Assembly (NCBI RefSeq): GCF_042679605.1
Contig: NZ_JBHTMU010000015.1
Coordinates: 1 to 64,000, forward strand
DNA: 64,000 bases
Direction: 5' to 3'
DNA from: Litorisediminicola beolgyonensis
Lineage (GTDB): Bacteria > Pseudomonadota > Alphaproteobacteria > Rhodobacterales > Rhodobacteraceae
In this document: positions 33,709 to 41,952 of the stretch, in pieces
Position numbering within the stretch: position 1 is the stretch's first letter
Layout of the letters: every line of letters begins with the position of its first letter
Notes under the pieces: generated by a model
Seen by the model: only the letters and a program-made list of their open reading frames with translations
Databases searched by the model: none
Told to the model about the DNA's origin: nothing
Made by a program: the position numbers and the translations under genes

Positions 33709-34151
33709 CCGCCGTTGATCGCGTCGTGGCGGCGCTGGATCGGTTCGGACCAGGTGCTCTTGATGAAGGCCATGACGTCGATGATCTCCTGCTCGGTCAG
33801 GACGTCGCCATAGCCCGCCATGCGCGAGCGGTACTCGCCGCCGACCAGCGCCTCGGTCCCCTGACTCACGATGTCGAAGAGCAGGCGGTCCGGGTGGTGC
33901 CAGGTATGGCCAGTCTCGTCATGGGGCGGGGCGGGCAGATAGCCCTCGGCATCCTGCTCCATCCAGTTCGGCTGCCCCTCGAGATCGGCGCCGTGGCACG
34001 CCGCGCAATGCTCGGCATAAAGCGCCTCGCCCGCCGCGACCCGCTCAGGCTCGGTATAGGGAAAGAGCGCCTCGGCGCGGGCCCGCTCCGGGGCCGCCAG
34101 GGTCACCGCGAGGGCCAGCGTCGATACGAGGGTGGGCAGGGAAGGCGCCAT
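33705..34151 (-). CDS. Periplasmic c-type cytochrome, single haem
   Basis: About 148 residues with a signal peptide ending in ARA and one haem site, CAACH, in YAEHCAACHGADLEGQPNW. The distal methionine is probably in RSRMAGYGD. The C-terminal ITVMAFIKSTW-like helix (EIIDVMAFIKSTW) completes a class I cytochrome c fold. Electron partner unknown; no oxidase gene is adjacent. Confidence 0.85.
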   Translation of the reverse strand: MAPSLPTLVSTLALAVTLAAPERARAEALFPYTEPERVAAGEALYAEHCAACHGADLEGQPNWMEQDAEGYLPAPPHDETGHTWHHPDRLLFDIVSQGTEALVGGEYRSRMAGYGDVLTEQEIIDVMAFIKSTWSEPIQRRHDAINGG

Positions 34152-34285
34152 GGGGGTCTCCGAACAGGAATGCCCCAAGATCAAGGCGAAAAGGCCGGGG
34201 CTGGCAAGTCACCCTGGTGTGAGCGGGCCGGAGGCTGGATTCCCCGCGACGCTTCGCATAGCTCTGGGCGAAAGGAGAGCCACCG

Positions 34286-35236
34286 ATGAGCAAACCGCCC
34301 CTGACCCTTCACCTCGCCGCGCCGCGCGGCTTCTGCGCGGGCGTGGACCGGGCGATCAAGATCGTCGAGATGGCGCTCGAGAAATGGGGCGCGCCGGTCT
34401 ATGTCCGCCACGAGATCGTGCACAACCGCTTCGTCGTCGACGGGCTGCGCGACAAGGGCGCGGTCTTCGTCGAGCATCTCGACGACTGCCCCGAGGATCG
34501 GCCGGTGATCTTCTCGGCGCATGGCGTGCCCAAGGCGGTCCCGGCCGAGGCGGCGCGGCGCGAGATGCTCTATGTCGACGCGACCTGCCCGCTGGTCTCC
34601 AAGGTCCATATCGAGGCCGCGCGGCATCACGAGAACGGCCTCCAGATGATCATGATCGGCCATGCCGGCCACCCCGAGACGGTCGGCACGATGGGCCAGC
34701 TGCCCGAGGGCGAGGTGCTGCTGGTCGAGACCGTCGCGGATGTCGCGACCGTGTCGGTGCGCGATCCCGAACGGCTGGCCTTTGTCACCCAGACGACGCT
34801 GTCGCTCGACGACACCGCCGAGATCGTCGCCGCGCTGAAAGCGCGCTTCCCCAAGATCGTGGGACCGCACAAGGAAGATATCTGCTACGCCACGACCAAC
34901 CGGCAGGAAGCGGTCAAGGCGATGGCGCCGGAGTGCGATGCGCTTCTGGTGGTGGGAGCGCCGAACTCCTCGAACTCCAAGCGGCTGGTCGAGGTCGCGG
35001 CGAAGGCGGGCTGCCCCTACGCGCAGCTCGTGCAGCGCGCGGCGGATATCGACTGGCGCGCGCTCGACGGGATCGCCTCGGTTGGCCTGACCGCGGGGGC
35101 CTCCGCGCCCGAAGTGCTGATCGAGGAGGTGATCGACGCCTTCCGCGACCGCTACGAGGTCACGGTGAACAAGGTCGTCACCGCCGAGGAGCACATCGAA
35201 TTCAAGGTGCCGCGGGTGCTGCGCGAACCGGCCTGA
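34286..35236 (+). CDS. ispH: 4-hydroxy-3-methylbut-2-enyl diphosphate reductase
   Basis: Last step of the non-mevalonate isoprenoid pathway. The 316 residues have the three cluster ligands in PRGFCAGVDRAI, VDATCPLVSKVH and a third Cys in DALLVVGAPNSSNSKR vicinity (DICYATTNRQ precedes it). The catalytic Glu region is in TVSTTL-like VTQTTLSLDDT. The start follows GGAGAG. Confidence 0.95.
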   Translation: MSKPPLTLHLAAPRGFCAGVDRAIKIVEMALEKWGAPVYVRHEIVHNRFVVDGLRDKGAVFVEHLDDCPEDRPVIFSAHGVPKAVPAEAARREMLYVDATCPLVSKVHIEAARHHENGLQMIMIGHAGHPETVGTMGQLPEGEVLLVETVADVATVSVRDPERLAFVTQTTLSLDDTAEIVAALKARFPKIVGPHKEDICYATTNRQEAVKAMAPECDALLVVGAPNSSNSKRLVEVAAKAGCPYAQLVQRAADIDWRALDGIASVGLTAGASAPEVLIEEVIDAFRDRYEVTVNKVVTAEEHIEFKVPRVLREPA

Positions 35237-35262
35237 AAAATCTTAACTAAGATTTTTCAGGC
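35231..35262. terminator. Hairpin at the end of ispH
   Basis: Arms GCCTGAAAAATCTTA (35231-35245) and TAAGATTTTTCAGGC (35248-35262) are exact complements; the ispH stop lies inside the left arm. The AT-rich stem can work as a bidirectional terminator between the convergent genes. Confidence 0.7.
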
Positions 35263-35287
35263 CCAGCTCCCGGGTCCGGCGCGGTCT

Positions 35288-35311
35288 GCAAAACTTTAGA
35301 TAAAGTTTTGC
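35288..35311. terminator. Second hairpin between ispH and transaldolase
   Basis: Arms GCAAAACTTTA (35288-35298) and TAAAGTTTTGC (35301-35311), perfect 11 bp with a 2-base centre. On the minus strand it follows the transaldolase stop by 14 bases and supplies a T-run. Partner of the hairpin at 35231. Confidence 0.7.
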
Positions 35312-35324
35312 CTGCGACCCGCGA

Positions 35325-35978
35325 TCAGACGATCTTGATGCCCGCGTCCTGCGCGTCCTTCACGAACTGGTCGAGACCCTTGTCGGTCAGCACGTGGTTG
35401 GCCATCGCCTTGATCACGTTCGGCGGCGCGGTGCAGACATCGGCGCCGATCTTGGCGCATTCCGACATGTGGTTGGCCGAGCGGATCGACGCGGCGAGAA
35501 GCTGCGTCTCGTAGCCGTAATTGTCGTAGATCTCGCGGATGTCCGAGATCAGGTCGAGACCGTCGATGTTCAGGTCGTCGAGGCGCCCGATGAAGGGCGA
35601 GATGAAGGTCGCGCCCGCCTTCGCGGCGAGAATCGCCTGGTTGGCGGTGAAGCAGAGTGTGACGTTGACCATGTAGCCTTCGCTGGTCAGCACCTTGCAG
35701 GCCCGGAGACCGTCCCAGGTCAGCGGCACCTTGACGGCGATGTTGTCGGCGATCTCCAGAAGTTTGCGGCCTTCCGTGATCATGTCCTCCGCCGCGAGCG
35801 CGACGACCTCGGCCGAGACCGGACCGTCGACCATTTCGCAGATTTCCTTGGTCACTTCGAGGATATCGCGGCCGGATTTCTTGATCAGGGAGGGGTTCGT
35901 GGTGACCCCGTCCACCATCCCGAGATCGTTCAGTTCCCGGATCGCCTCGATGTCGGCGGTGTCGACGAAGAATTTCAT
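35325..35978 (-). CDS. Transaldolase / fructose-6-phosphate aldolase family
   Basis: A 217-residue protein, MKFFVDTADIEAIRELNDLG, of the short TalC/FSA group. Schiff-base Lys is in ADNIAVKVPLTWDGL; GVTTNPSLI and TLCFTANQAILAAKAGA are family signatures. Annotation as transaldolase or as FSA cannot be decided from sequence. It is convergent with ispH and divergent from priA. Confidence 0.9.
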   Translation of the reverse strand: MKFFVDTADIEAIRELNDLGMVDGVTTNPSLIKKSGRDILEVTKEICEMVDGPVSAEVVALAAEDMITEGRKLLEIADNIAVKVPLTWDGLRACKVLTSEGYMVNVTLCFTANQAILAAKAGATFISPFIGRLDDLNIDGLDLISDIREIYDNYGYETQLLAASIRSANHMSECAKIGADVCTAPPNVIKAMANHVLTDKGLDQFVKDAQDAGIKIV

Positions 35979-36082
35979 GGCAAACCTCCCTTGGGCCTTG
36001 CTTGGCATTTGCTGACCCGTGTCATACCCCATGCGGAGCCGGGTCAAAAGGGCCTTGGGTTGGCGCTAACGGGCGGAGCCTG

Positions 36083-38272
36083 ATGGAGCGGTTTTTCGAA
36101 AATGGAGAGCGGGTTGGAATCCTGACCGCCCAGCCGCTGGATCGCGTGCTGGATTACCGCGCGCCCGAAGGCGGATGCGCGCTGGGCGATTTCGTCGAGG
36201 TCCCGCTCGGGCCGCGCAAGGTCCTGGGCGTGGTCTGGGACGCGGGCGAGGGCGGCTACCCGCTCGAGAAGCTGCGCCCCGTCACGCGGGTTCTCGACGC
36301 GCGCCCGATGCGCGAGGAGATGCGTGTCTTTCTGGCCCGCGCCGGGGAGTACACGCTGACGCCGCTCTCGCAGATGCTGCGTCTCGCGACCCGGACGCCG
36401 GGCCTCGGCGATGCGCCCGCAACGCGAAAGATCTACCGCCGGGGCGAGGGCCAGCCCGACCGCGAGACCGACGCGCGGCGGCGGGTCCTGCAGGTGCTCG
36501 ACGAGATGGGCGGGCTCGCGCTGACGCTGGGCGAGCTTTCCGAGGCCGCGGGCGTCACCTCCTCGGTCGTGAAGGGGCTCGTCAAGCAGGGCGTGGTGCG
36601 CGAAGAGGACAGCCCGCGCGACACCCCCTTCCCGCGGCTCGATCCCGATCACGGCGCAAAGGACCTGACCGAGGACCAGGGCGCCGCCGCCGCGAAGCTC
36701 GTCGCCGGTCTGCGCGAGGGCGGCTACGGCACCACGCTTCTGAAAGGCGTGACCGGCTCGGGCAAGACCGAGGTCTATCTCGAAGCGGTCGCCGAATGCC
36801 TGCGCAAGGGACGGCAGGCGCTGGTGCTTCTGCCCGAGATCGCGCTCTCGGCCGATTTCCTGACCCGCGTCGAGGCCCGCTTCGGCGCGCGCCCCGCCGA
36901 GTGGCATTCCGGCGTGACCGTGACCGAGCGCCGCCGCGTCTGGCGCATGGTCGGAGAGGGCGGCGCGCAGCTTGTCGTGGGCGCCCGCTCGGCGCTGTTC
37001 CTGCCCTTCGAACGGCTCGGTCTCATCGTCGTCGACGAGGAACATGACGGCTCCTACAAGCAGGAAGAGGGCGTGCTCTACAATGCCCGCGACATGGCGG
37101 TGCTGCGCGCCTCGATCCTGGACGCGCGCGTGATCCTCGCCTCGGCCACGCCGAGCCTCGAGAGCTGGGCCAACGCGGATGCGGGCAAATACGACCGGCT
37201 CGACCTGACCGCCCGCTTCGGCGCGGCGGTGATGCCCGAGATGCGCGCCATCGACATGCGCGCCGAGGATCTGCCCGGCTCGCGCTGGATCTCGCCACGG
37301 CTTGCCGGGGCGGTCAGAGTGCGGATGGAACGCGGCGAGCAGGCGCTTCTCTTTCTCAACCGTCGCGGATACGCGCCGGTCACCATCTGCCGCGCCTGCG
37401 GGCACCAGATCGGCTGCCAGCACTGCGACGCGCGCATGGTCGAGCACCGGTTCCTCAAGCGGCTCGTCTGCCACCAATGCGGCGAGACGCGCCCCGTGCC
37501 CGAGACCTGCCCCTCCTGCGAGGTCGAGGGCAAGCTCGCCGCCGTCGGCCCGGGCGTCGAACGCCTGGCCGAGGAAGCGCGCGGTCTGTTCCCCGATGCC
37601 CGGATCGCGGTCCTGTCCTCGGATCTCTACGGCTCGGCGCGGGCGCTCAAGGCCGAGATCGGGGCCATCGCGGAGGGGGCCGCCGATATCGTGATCGGCA
37701 CGCAGCTCGTCGCCAAGGGGCACAACTTCCCGCTCCTGACGCTGGTCGGCGTGATCGACGCGGATCTCGGGCTGCAGGGGTCGGACCTGCGCGCCGCCGA
37801 GCACACGTTCCAGCTGATGCGGCAGGTCGCGGGCCGCGCCGGTCGGGCCGAGAAGCCCGGCGAGGCCTTGATGCAGACCTTCCAGCCCGAGCACCCGGTG
37901 ATCCGCGCGATCCTCTCGGGCGATGAAGAGGGCTTCTGGCGCGCCGAGGCAGACGCCCGTCGGCAGGCCGGCATGCCGCCCTACGGGCGCATGGCCGGGG
38001 TGATCCTGTCGAGCACCGATGTGCAGGAGGTCTTCGATCTCGGCAACGCAATGGCCCGGGGCGACGGCCCGCTCCGCGCGCTCGGCGCGCAGGTCTTCGG
38101 ACCGGCCCCCGCGCCCATCGCGCGGGTCCGGGGCCGCCACCGCGTCCGGCTTCTGGTGAAGGCGCCGAAGGGCGTCGCGCTGCAGAGCGCGCTCGCAGAA
38201 TGGGCCGCGCGCTTCCCCCTGCGCGGCCAGTTGCGCCGCGCCATCGACATAGATCCGCAAAGCTTCTTCTGA
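36083..38272 (+). CDS. priA: Primosomal protein N' (replication restart helicase)
   Basis: A 729-residue 3'-5' helicase that restarts stalled forks. Walker A is in LKGVTGSGKTEVYLEA, Walker B is the VVDEEHDGSYKQ box, and the eight zinc-binding Cys occur in CRACGHQIGCQHCDA and CHQCGETRPVPETCPSC. The ATG at 36083 begins at MERFFENGERVGI, the conserved DNA-binding domain; longer in-frame starts add an unrelated tail. Confidence 0.94.
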   Translation: MERFFENGERVGILTAQPLDRVLDYRAPEGGCALGDFVEVPLGPRKVLGVVWDAGEGGYPLEKLRPVTRVLDARPMREEMRVFLARAGEYTLTPLSQMLRLATRTPGLGDAPATRKIYRRGEGQPDRETDARRRVLQVLDEMGGLALTLGELSEAAGVTSSVVKGLVKQGVVREEDSPRDTPFPRLDPDHGAKDLTEDQGAAAAKLVAGLREGGYGTTLLKGVTGSGKTEVYLEAVAECLRKGRQALVLLPEIALSADFLTRVEARFGARPAEWHSGVTVTERRRVWRMVGEGGAQLVVGARSALFLPFERLGLIVVDEEHDGSYKQEEGVLYNARDMAVLRASILDARVILASATPSLESWANADAGKYDRLDLTARFGAAVMPEMRAIDMRAEDLPGSRWISPRLAGAVRVRMERGEQALLFLNRRGYAPVTICRACGHQIGCQHCDARMVEHRFLKRLVCHQCGETRPVPETCPSCEVEGKLAAVGPGVERLAEEARGLFPDARIAVLSSDLYGSARALKAEIGAIAEGAADIVIGTQLVAKGHNFPLLTLVGVIDADLGLQGSDLRAAEHTFQLMRQVAGRAGRAEKPGEALMQTFQPEHPVIRAILSGDEEGFWRAEADARRQAGMPPYGRMAGVILSSTDVQEVFDLGNAMARGDGPLRALGAQVFGPAPAPIARVRGRHRVRLLVKAPKGVALQSALAEWAARFPLRGQLRRAIDIDPQSFF

Positions 38273-38358
38273 CGCGCCGCTCGCCGGAACCGGGTCTCGG
38301 GGCGGGTTTCTCGGCCCCTGCCTTGTTTGTCGCCGGACCCGAGGCTACATCGGCGACA

Positions 38359-39156
38359 ATGAAACGCTTCATCCCCTTCATCAAGCACGACCCCGTCGTG
38401 GCCGTGGTGCGCCTGCAGGGCATGATCTCGTCGGGCGGGCGCGGCAGCCTCTCCGACCGCTCGGTCGCCGAGGTGCTGGACAAGGCGTTCTCGCGCGGCA
38501 AGCCCGCCGCCGTCGCGCTCGAGATCAACTCTCCGGGCGGCTCGCCGGTGCAATCGGCGCTGATCGGATCGCGCATCCGCCGCCTCGCCGCTGAGAAGAA
38601 CGTGCCGGTCTTCGCCTTCGTCGAGGATGTCGCGGCCTCGGGCGGCTACTGGATCGCCAGCGCCGCCGACGAGATCTATGCCGACCAGAGCTCGATCCTG
38701 GGCTCGATCGGGGTGATCTCGGCGGGGTTCGGTGCGCATGTCTTCCTGCAGCGGCAGGGGCTCGAGCGGCGCGTGCACACGGCGGGCCAGTCGAAATCCA
38801 TGCTCGACCCGTTCCAGCCCGAGAAGGAAGAGGATGTCGAGCGCCTGAACCGGATCCTCTCGCAGCTCCATGACGGCTTCATCGCCCATGTGAAGGACCG
38901 CCGCGGCGCCAAGCTCGCCGAGACCGACGATCTCTTCACCGGCGAGGTCTGGATCGGCGCGGGCGCGGTCGCCATCGGCCTGGCCGACGGGATCGGCCAT
39001 CTGGTGCCGGTGATGAAAGAGCGCTTCGGCGACAAGGTGCGCTTCCGCCGCTACGAGCGCCGGAAGCCTCTCCTGGGCCGCTTCGGCGCGACGCTGTTGC
39101 GCGACGGGCTGGGCGAGATCGAGGAGCGCGCGGGTTTCGCGCGCTTTGGCCTCTGA
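38359..39156 (+). CDS. S49 family (SppA/SohB-like) serine peptidase
   Basis: A 265-residue short SppA-type protease. NSPGGSPVQSALIGSRI and EDVAASGGYWIASAADEIYAD match the S49 core; the nucleophile Ser is in SILGSIGVIS and the base Lys is probably in the SKSMLDPFQP loop. No clear signal peptide, unlike many family members, so its location is uncertain. It ends one base before the microprotein start. Confidence 0.87.
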   Translation: MKRFIPFIKHDPVVAVVRLQGMISSGGRGSLSDRSVAEVLDKAFSRGKPAAVALEINSPGGSPVQSALIGSRIRRLAAEKNVPVFAFVEDVAASGGYWIASAADEIYADQSSILGSIGVISAGFGAHVFLQRQGLERRVHTAGQSKSMLDPFQPEKEEDVERLNRILSQLHDGFIAHVKDRRGAKLAETDDLFTGEVWIGAGAVAIGLADGIGHLVPVMKERFGDKVRFRRYERRKPLLGRFGATLLRDGLGEIEERAGFARFGL

Positions 39157-39157
39157 C

Positions 39158-39322
39158 GTGATCGTCAAGATCGTCCTTCTGTTCCTGATCTTCATGGGCG
39201 TGCTCGGCATGTTCGGAAAACTGCGCATGCCCAAGCTGCCGGGACTGGCCCAGACCAAATGTCCCGCCTGCGGGCGTCACCGCATCGGCAAGGGCCCGTG
39301 CCCCTGCGGAGGCAAGGGCTGA
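39158..39322 (+). CDS. 54-residue membrane-anchored zinc-ribbon microprotein
   Basis: Starts at GTG (39158), one base after the S49 peptidase stop. It has one hydrophobic helix (IVKIVLLFLIFMGVLGMF) followed by a basic linker (GKLRMPKLPG) and two Cys pairs (TKCPACGRH and GPCPCGGKG) that look like a zinc ribbon. Its TGA overlaps the antiporter ATG, so it lies in a coupled operon. I do not know a named family. Coding is supported by tight spacing and by the intact Cys pairs. Confidence 0.65.
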   Translation: MIVKIVLLFLIFMGVLGMFGKLRMPKLPGLAQTKCPACGRHRIGKGPCPCGGKG

Positions 39323-40281
39323 TGGTCTGGCTGACCGCGGTCCTGGGTCTCGTCATCCTGCTCCTGGCCGGTGACGCGCTGGTCAAGGGCGCGGTGAACC
39401 TCGCGCTCAGGATCGGCATTCCCGCCCTGATCGTGAGCCTGACGGTCGTCGCCTTCGGCACCTCGGCGCCGGAACTCCTGATCTCCATCAAGGCCGCGCT
39501 CGACGATGTGCCGGGCATCGCGCTCGGCAATGTCGTCGGATCGAACACCGCGAACGTGCTTCTGGTCCTGGGCATCCCGGCGCTGATCGCGGTGATGCAC
39601 ACCTCGGAATACGACACCCGCAAGAGCTATCTGGTGATGCTCGCGGGCACGTTCGTCTTCATCGGCCTCGCCTTTCGGGGGGTCTTCGACTGGCTCTCCG
39701 GCCTGATCCTGCTGACGATCCTGACCGTCGCGCTCATCGACGCGATCCGCGATGCCCGGAGCCACCGCAAGGGCGCCAAGGCGGCGGCGCTGGCCGCCGA
39801 GGACGAGGAAGAGGTCGAGGGCGCCGATCCCGAGATGAGCGGCTGGAAAATCGCGCTCTACCTGGTGCTTGGCCTCGCGGGCCTTCCGCTCGGAGCCGAC
39901 CTCCTGGTCGACAGCGCCACCGAGATCGCGCAGCGCTTCGGGGTCAGCGACACGGTGATCGGCCTCACGCTCGTGGCGATCGGCACCTCGCTGCCGGAAC
40001 TGGCGACGACCGTGGCCGCCGCGATCCGGCGGCAGGCGGATGTGGCGCTGGGCAATGTCATCGGCTCCAACATGTTCAACCTCCTGGCCATTATCGGCAT
40101 CGCGTCGCTGATCGCGCCGATGGAGGTCGACCGCGGATTCCTGACCTTCGACCTCTGGGTGATGCTGGGCGCGTCGCTCCTGCTCATCCCGTTCGTCTTC
40201 CTGCGCAAGGACATCGGCCGGACCTGGGGCGTGATCTTGTCGGCGCTCTATGTGGGCTATGTCGTCACCGTGTTGATCTGA
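39322..40281 (+). CDS. Calcium/sodium antiporter (YrbG-like)
   Basis: A 319-residue CaCA-family exchanger with ten hydrophobic segments and two alpha-repeats: FGTSAPELLISIKA with NVVGSNTANVLLVLG, and IGTSLPELATTVAA with NVIGSNMFNLLAIIG. An acidic loop (DEEEVEGADPE) separates the halves. The ATG overlaps the microprotein stop. Confidence 0.93.
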   Translation: MVWLTAVLGLVILLLAGDALVKGAVNLALRIGIPALIVSLTVVAFGTSAPELLISIKAALDDVPGIALGNVVGSNTANVLLVLGIPALIAVMHTSEYDTRKSYLVMLAGTFVFIGLAFRGVFDWLSGLILLTILTVALIDAIRDARSHRKGAKAAALAAEDEEEVEGADPEMSGWKIALYLVLGLAGLPLGADLLVDSATEIAQRFGVSDTVIGLTLVAIGTSLPELATTVAAAIRRQADVALGNVIGSNMFNLLAIIGIASLIAPMEVDRGFLTFDLWVMLGASLLLIPFVFLRKDIGRTWGVILSALYVGYVVTVLI

Positions 40282-40298
40282 TCCGCAGGAGCGTCCTC

Positions 40299-41081
40299 AT
40301 GAGCCGAAGAGCCCTTGTCACCGGTGCCGGAAAGCGGCTGGGCCGTGCCATGGCGCTTTACCTCGGGCGGCGCGGCTATGACGTGGCGGTTCATTACAAC
40401 AGCTCGGACGACGCCGCCGAAGAGGTCGCGGGGATCCTGCGCGGCGAAGGCCGCAACGCCGCGGCGGTCGGCGCCAACCTTCTGGACGAAGACGCGGTGC
40501 AGGGCCTCATCGGGCGCGCCTCCGAAGCCCTGGGTGGTCCGATCTCGGTCCTGGTGAACAACGCCTCGATCTTCGACTATGACGACGTGTCGAGCGCCAC
40601 GCGCGAGAGCTGGGACCGGCATCTCGAAAGCAACCTGCGCGCCCCCTTCGTCCTGACGCAGAAGCTCGCAGAGCAGGTGCCCGAGCCGGTCGAGGACGCC
40701 AACGGAGAGCCGGTCGCGCAGGGGCTGGTGGTCAATATGATCGACCAGCGGGTGCGCAAGCTGACGCCGCATTTCATGACCTATACCATCGCCAAGATGG
40801 GCCTCTGGGCGATGACCCGCACCACGGCGATGGCGCTGGCCCCGCGGGTGCGGGTGAACGGCATCGGTCCCGGCCCGACGCTGCAGGGCGAGCGCCAGTC
40901 CGAACAGCATTTCGCCCGCCAGCGCGAGGCCACGACGCTCTCGCGCGGGGCCAATCCCGAGGACATCACCGGCGCGCTCGGCTATTTCCTGGATGCGCCC
41001 TCGGTCACGGGCCAGCTTCTGTGCATTGATGGCGGCCAGCATCTGGCCTGGCAGACGCCGGACGTTCAGGGCGTCGAGTGA
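40299..41081 (+). CDS. SDR family oxidoreductase, pteridine-reductase (FolM)-like
   Basis: A 260-residue short-chain dehydrogenase: ALVTGAGKRLGRAMALYLG is the NADP-type Rossmann motif and NNASIFDYDDV is conserved. The Ser-Tyr-Lys region reads TPHFMTYTIAKMGLW, with Tyr and Lys in place. The TGAGKRLG and the PGPTLQGERQSEQHF loop are those of dihydromonapterin/pteridine reductases, so a pterin substrate is likely. RBS AGGAG lies before the ATG. Confidence 0.85.
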   Translation: MSRRALVTGAGKRLGRAMALYLGRRGYDVAVHYNSSDDAAEEVAGILRGEGRNAAAVGANLLDEDAVQGLIGRASEALGGPISVLVNNASIFDYDDVSSATRESWDRHLESNLRAPFVLTQKLAEQVPEPVEDANGEPVAQGLVVNMIDQRVRKLTPHFMTYTIAKMGLWAMTRTTAMALAPRVRVNGIGPGPTLQGERQSEQHFARQREATTLSRGANPEDITGALGYFLDAPSVTGQLLCIDGGQHLAWQTPDVQGVE

Positions 41082-41364
41082 CGGTCTGCGTGGCCCTTGG
41101 GCCACAGTCCCGTCTGCCATGTCGGCGTTGCGGCGTATCCCGGACTTGAAGACGCGGGCCCGACAGGCTTTATGTCCGGACCTGCGACAGATTGGCGCGA
41201 ATCACTCTTCATCGTGTCGCAGGCATCAAATCGCATCGCGCGGCAGTGCAACAGGCTCCTCCGGTCTCGAACCGGGTTGGGCCATGTGCGCGTTCACTCT
41301 CCAAAATCGGATTGTCCACCGCGTGTCGCGCGTGTTCACCTAGCGTCATCCTATCCGTTCGGAT

Positions 41365-41395
41365 GGCCTAAAGCTGCGCCTAAGGCCTTTTTTTA
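41365..41395 (+). terminator. Possible intrinsic terminator
   Basis: GGCCT (41365-41369) pairs with AGGCC (41383-41387), followed by a run of eight T. The stem is short. It lies about 280 bases after the SDR gene and may end a transcript from that side. Confidence 0.45.
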
Positions 41396-41491
41396 TCAAT
41401 AATTACAGGGCGTTAAAAATCCGCCCAAAAATAAAGCAAATTTACGAAGTTGTCATATTCAAAGGAAAATTCCGGAAAGTTTGGAATTTGC

Positions 41492-41508
41492 CCGCAGCTT
41501 TATCCACA
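41492..41508 (+). promoter_or_regulatory. DnaA box, copy 1
   Basis: CCGCAGCTTTATCCACA contains a perfect TTATCCACA DnaA box (41500-41508). The whole 17-base context recurs at 41838. Confidence 0.55.
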
Positions 41509-41539
41509 GGAACCGTGGATGCCTTTGAACTTGAACACG

Positions 41540-41700
41540 ACCGCTGATCGGGGCAGCGCGGAGAGCCCTGGTACGCTTCATGATTCGCATGGAGCGAATC
41601 GGTTCTCCCTATCGGGGCGACGGCGTTGAGCGGCTCTCGCGATGGGACGTGTCGGACTTACGCACCGTCCCGAACAAGGGCCTTTCGGGTCGGCCCAATC
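41540..41700 (+). ncRNA. Candidate structured RNA between the DnaA boxes
   Basis: Nested and serial stems: GAGAGCC/GGCTCTC (41561-41567, 41632-41638) enclosing GATTCGC/GCGAATC (41582-41588, 41594-41600), then GGGACG/CGTCCC (41644-41649, 41666-41671) and GGGCC/GGCCC (41678-41682, 41692-41696). No open frame runs through it. This is pairing evidence alone; strand is not known. Confidence 0.3.
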
Positions 41701-41837
41701 GCACGAGTGGAACATTCAGAGATCTGCATGAAATTTTTTCCCAATGAAAATAGCGACTTGCAAAAATGATGGGGTGTCGGATTTTCGCGCGAAGTCCCTA
41801 TATTGAATGAGAAAATCTTACCCGTGACGGATTTCGT

Positions 41838-41854
41838 CCGCAGCTTTATCCACA
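41838..41854 (+). promoter_or_regulatory. DnaA box, copy 2
   Basis: Second copy of CCGCAGCTTTATCCACA, DnaA box at 41846-41854, same orientation, 346 bases from copy 1 and about 100 bases upstream of uvrC. Confidence 0.55.
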
Positions 41855-41952
41855 TGCGCTCAATCGGCATTGGCTCTTGATCGGCTCTGGCGTTCGGGGC
41901 AGCCCGACGGTGTCGAATCGAGGGACGGCCGACAGCGATTCGTGAAGGTGAC

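Larger units (their letters stand above)
41082..41952. other. 871-bp gene-free region with AT-rich tracts and DnaA boxes
   Basis: No convincing gene. Weak frames such as 41097-41402 lack family resemblance and a ribosome-binding site. The region has two AT-rich stretches (about 41388-41485 and 41728-41820), two copies of a DnaA-box context, a possible terminator and a hairpin-rich core. Each is listed separately. Confidence 0.7.

Noticed and set aside
41097..41402. Open frame of about 100 codons after the SDR gene
   Set aside because: No ribosome-binding site, no family resemblance, irregular composition, and runs into the likely terminator; judged non-coding.
41082..41952. The region as the chromosomal replication origin
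   Set aside because: Only two DnaA boxes and none of the usual origin neighbours; kept as a DnaA-related site instead.
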